Positions 63,191 through 64,000 of a DNA stretch of 64,000 nt are shown here, piece after piece. The notes beneath the pieces are model-generated. The model was not told the origin of the DNA, did no database searches, and worked only from the letters and a program-made list of their open reading frames with translations. Each line of letters starts with the position of its first letter. Positions within the stretch are counted from its first letter, which is position 1. The position numbers were made by a program, and so were the translations under genes. This stretch comes from Planotetraspora kaengkrachanensis (GTDB lineage Bacteria; Actinomycetota; Actinomycetes; Streptosporangiales; Streptosporangiaceae): assembly GCF_016862895.1 (NCBI RefSeq), contig NZ_BONV01000035.1, positions 62,001 through 126,000 of the forward strand, given 5' to 3'.

Positions 63191-64000
63191 AGATCTTCAT
63201 CTCTTCCGACATGGAAGGGACCGCCGGAGTCGTCGACTGGGATCAGTGCGTCATCGGCGGATCGCAGTACCCCTACTACACCGGTCTGCTGACCGGTGAG
63301 ATCAACGCAGCGATCGAGGGCGCGTCGGAGGCCGGGGCCACCGAGTTCCTGGTGAACGACGCGCACTCGAAGATGGCCAACCTGAAACCGGACGAGCTCG
63401 CCGGGCGCGCGAGTTATCTGTCCGGACGGTACAAGCCGATGTACATGATGCAGGGCCTCGACGAGAGCTTCGACGCCGTCTTCCTGGTGTCCTACCACGG
63501 GTCGATGGGAAGCGAAGGCTCGGTCCTGTCGCACACCTACTTCCCCTCGGCGTTCGCCGAGGTGACCGTGAACGGGGTCGTCGCAGGTGAGGCCGGCATC
63601 AACGCGCTCGTCGCCCGCGCGTACGGCGTACCGATGGTGCTGGTGACCGGCGACGTCACGACGGCCGAGGAGACCGAGCGGTTCTGCCCGGGCATCAAGA
63701 CCGCGGTGGTCAAGAAGTCCATCACCCGCTTCTCCGCCGAGGCGCTGCACCCGGAGGCGGCGCGGGACCTCATCCGCGAGCGGGCACGGGCCGCCGTCGC
63801 CGACCTGCCGGGCGCGGCGCCGCCGTCCATCGACCTGCCCGTCACCCTCGGCATCTCCTTCCGCAGCAGCGACTACTGCGAGCTGGCCGCCAGGATCGCC
63901 GGGGTCGAACGGACCGGAGCCCTGTCGGCGGTCATCACCGGCGACGACCCGCTGCGGATCTACCAGAGCTTCATCACGGTCGTACTGCTGTGCCGGGGGC
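63187..64000 (+). CDS. M55 family D-aminopeptidase (DppA-like), runs off the window
   Basis: From TTG 63187, overlapping the previous stop (TTGA), the frame reads MKIFISSDMEGTAGVVDWDQ and stays open to the window end (271 residues seen; family about 275). Metal ligands of Bacillus DppA are in register: Asp8, Glu10, His60 (NDAHSKM), His104 (YHGSMG) and a Glu in GEAGIN near residue 135; a His in LSHTYFP fits the catalytic His. M55 enzymes release D-residues from the N-terminus of D-peptides. With the coupled importer this points to use of D-amino-acid-containing peptides, for example from peptidoglycan or antibiotics. Confidence 0.9.
   Translation, partial: MKIFISSDMEGTAGVVDWDQCVIGGSQYPYYTGLLTGEINAAIEGASEAGATEFLVNDAHSKMANLKPDELAGRASYLSGRYKPMYMMQGLDESFDAVFLVSYHGSMGSEGSVLSHTYFPSAFAEVTVNGVVAGEAGINALVARAYGVPMVLVTGDVTTAEETERFCPGIKTAVVKKSITRFSAEALHPEAARDLIRERARAAVADLPGAAPPSIDLPVTLGISFRSSDYCELAARIAGVERTGALSAVITGDDPLRIYQSFITVVLLCRG

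Overview
The window is high-GC DNA with dense, often ATGA- or GTGA-overlapping genes and many orphan regulators. This points to a filamentous actinomycete chromosome, most plausibly a Streptosporangiales-type genus (Nonomuraea, Streptosporangium or a relative); the genus is inference. I see no rRNA, tRNA, CRISPR array, transposase or integrase. Several gene remnants (about 9.0, 19.6-20.4, 33.7 and 42.9 kb) and short dispersed repeats at 32.6-36.5 kb show that parts of it are accessory, turning-over DNA.

Layout. 0-3 kb: a lipoprotein tail, a CopC protein and a CopD/CtaG membrane fusion (copper handling, cytochrome oxidase assembly). 3-6 kb: SnoaL-like protein, acyltransferase, SDR dehydrogenase with a hairpin terminator. 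6-9 kb: an intact rifampin phosphotransferase (rph) preceded by a rifamycin-associated element (RAE), then a decayed hydrolase. 9.6-15 kb: aldo/keto reductase, two divergent paralogous histidine kinases without a response regulator, a universal stress protein and a phosphotransferase. 15.5-19.5 kb: an operon of a 60-residue membrane protein, an atypical DUF305 protein and a ferric-reductase-like flavoprotein, next to a DUF1996 lipoprotein. 19.6-31 kb: decayed genes, a metallo-beta-lactamase-fold hydrolase behind a perfect operator-like palindrome, and a run of regulators (GlxA/AraC, MarR, GntR, LuxR-LAL) with a quinone reductase and an MFS exporter. 31-37.5 kb: small and unrecognised genes, dispersed repeats, and a coupled ArsR/SRPBCC/DinB-like operon.

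37.6-43 kb is a partial tryptophan set: trpD diverges from trpB-trpA-GntR, followed by a TauD/TfdA dioxygenase. Two operator-like repeats bracket the GntR unit. 43-46.5 kb: a quinone-reductase-like gene and an ECF41-type sigma factor paired with a flavoprotein oxidoreductase. 46.5-52.1 kb: a two-component system facing a lipoprotein/adaptor/ATPase/permease MacAB-like unit; the ATPase begins with five in-frame ATG codons in 12-nt repeats. 52.4-53.1 kb: a secreted GH25 muramidase.

53.2-64 kb is the most coherent block. A leftward pair encodes a zinc alcohol dehydrogenase and an unusual ketopantoate-reductase/amidase fusion. A rightward operon, translationally coupled from the first permease onward, encodes a complete peptide ABC importer, an N-terminal-nucleophile asparaginase-family hydrolase and an M55 D-aminopeptidase that runs off the window. 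Two palindromes lie between the divergent units. Together they look like an uptake and hydrolysis system for a modified peptide or amide, possibly containing D-residues.
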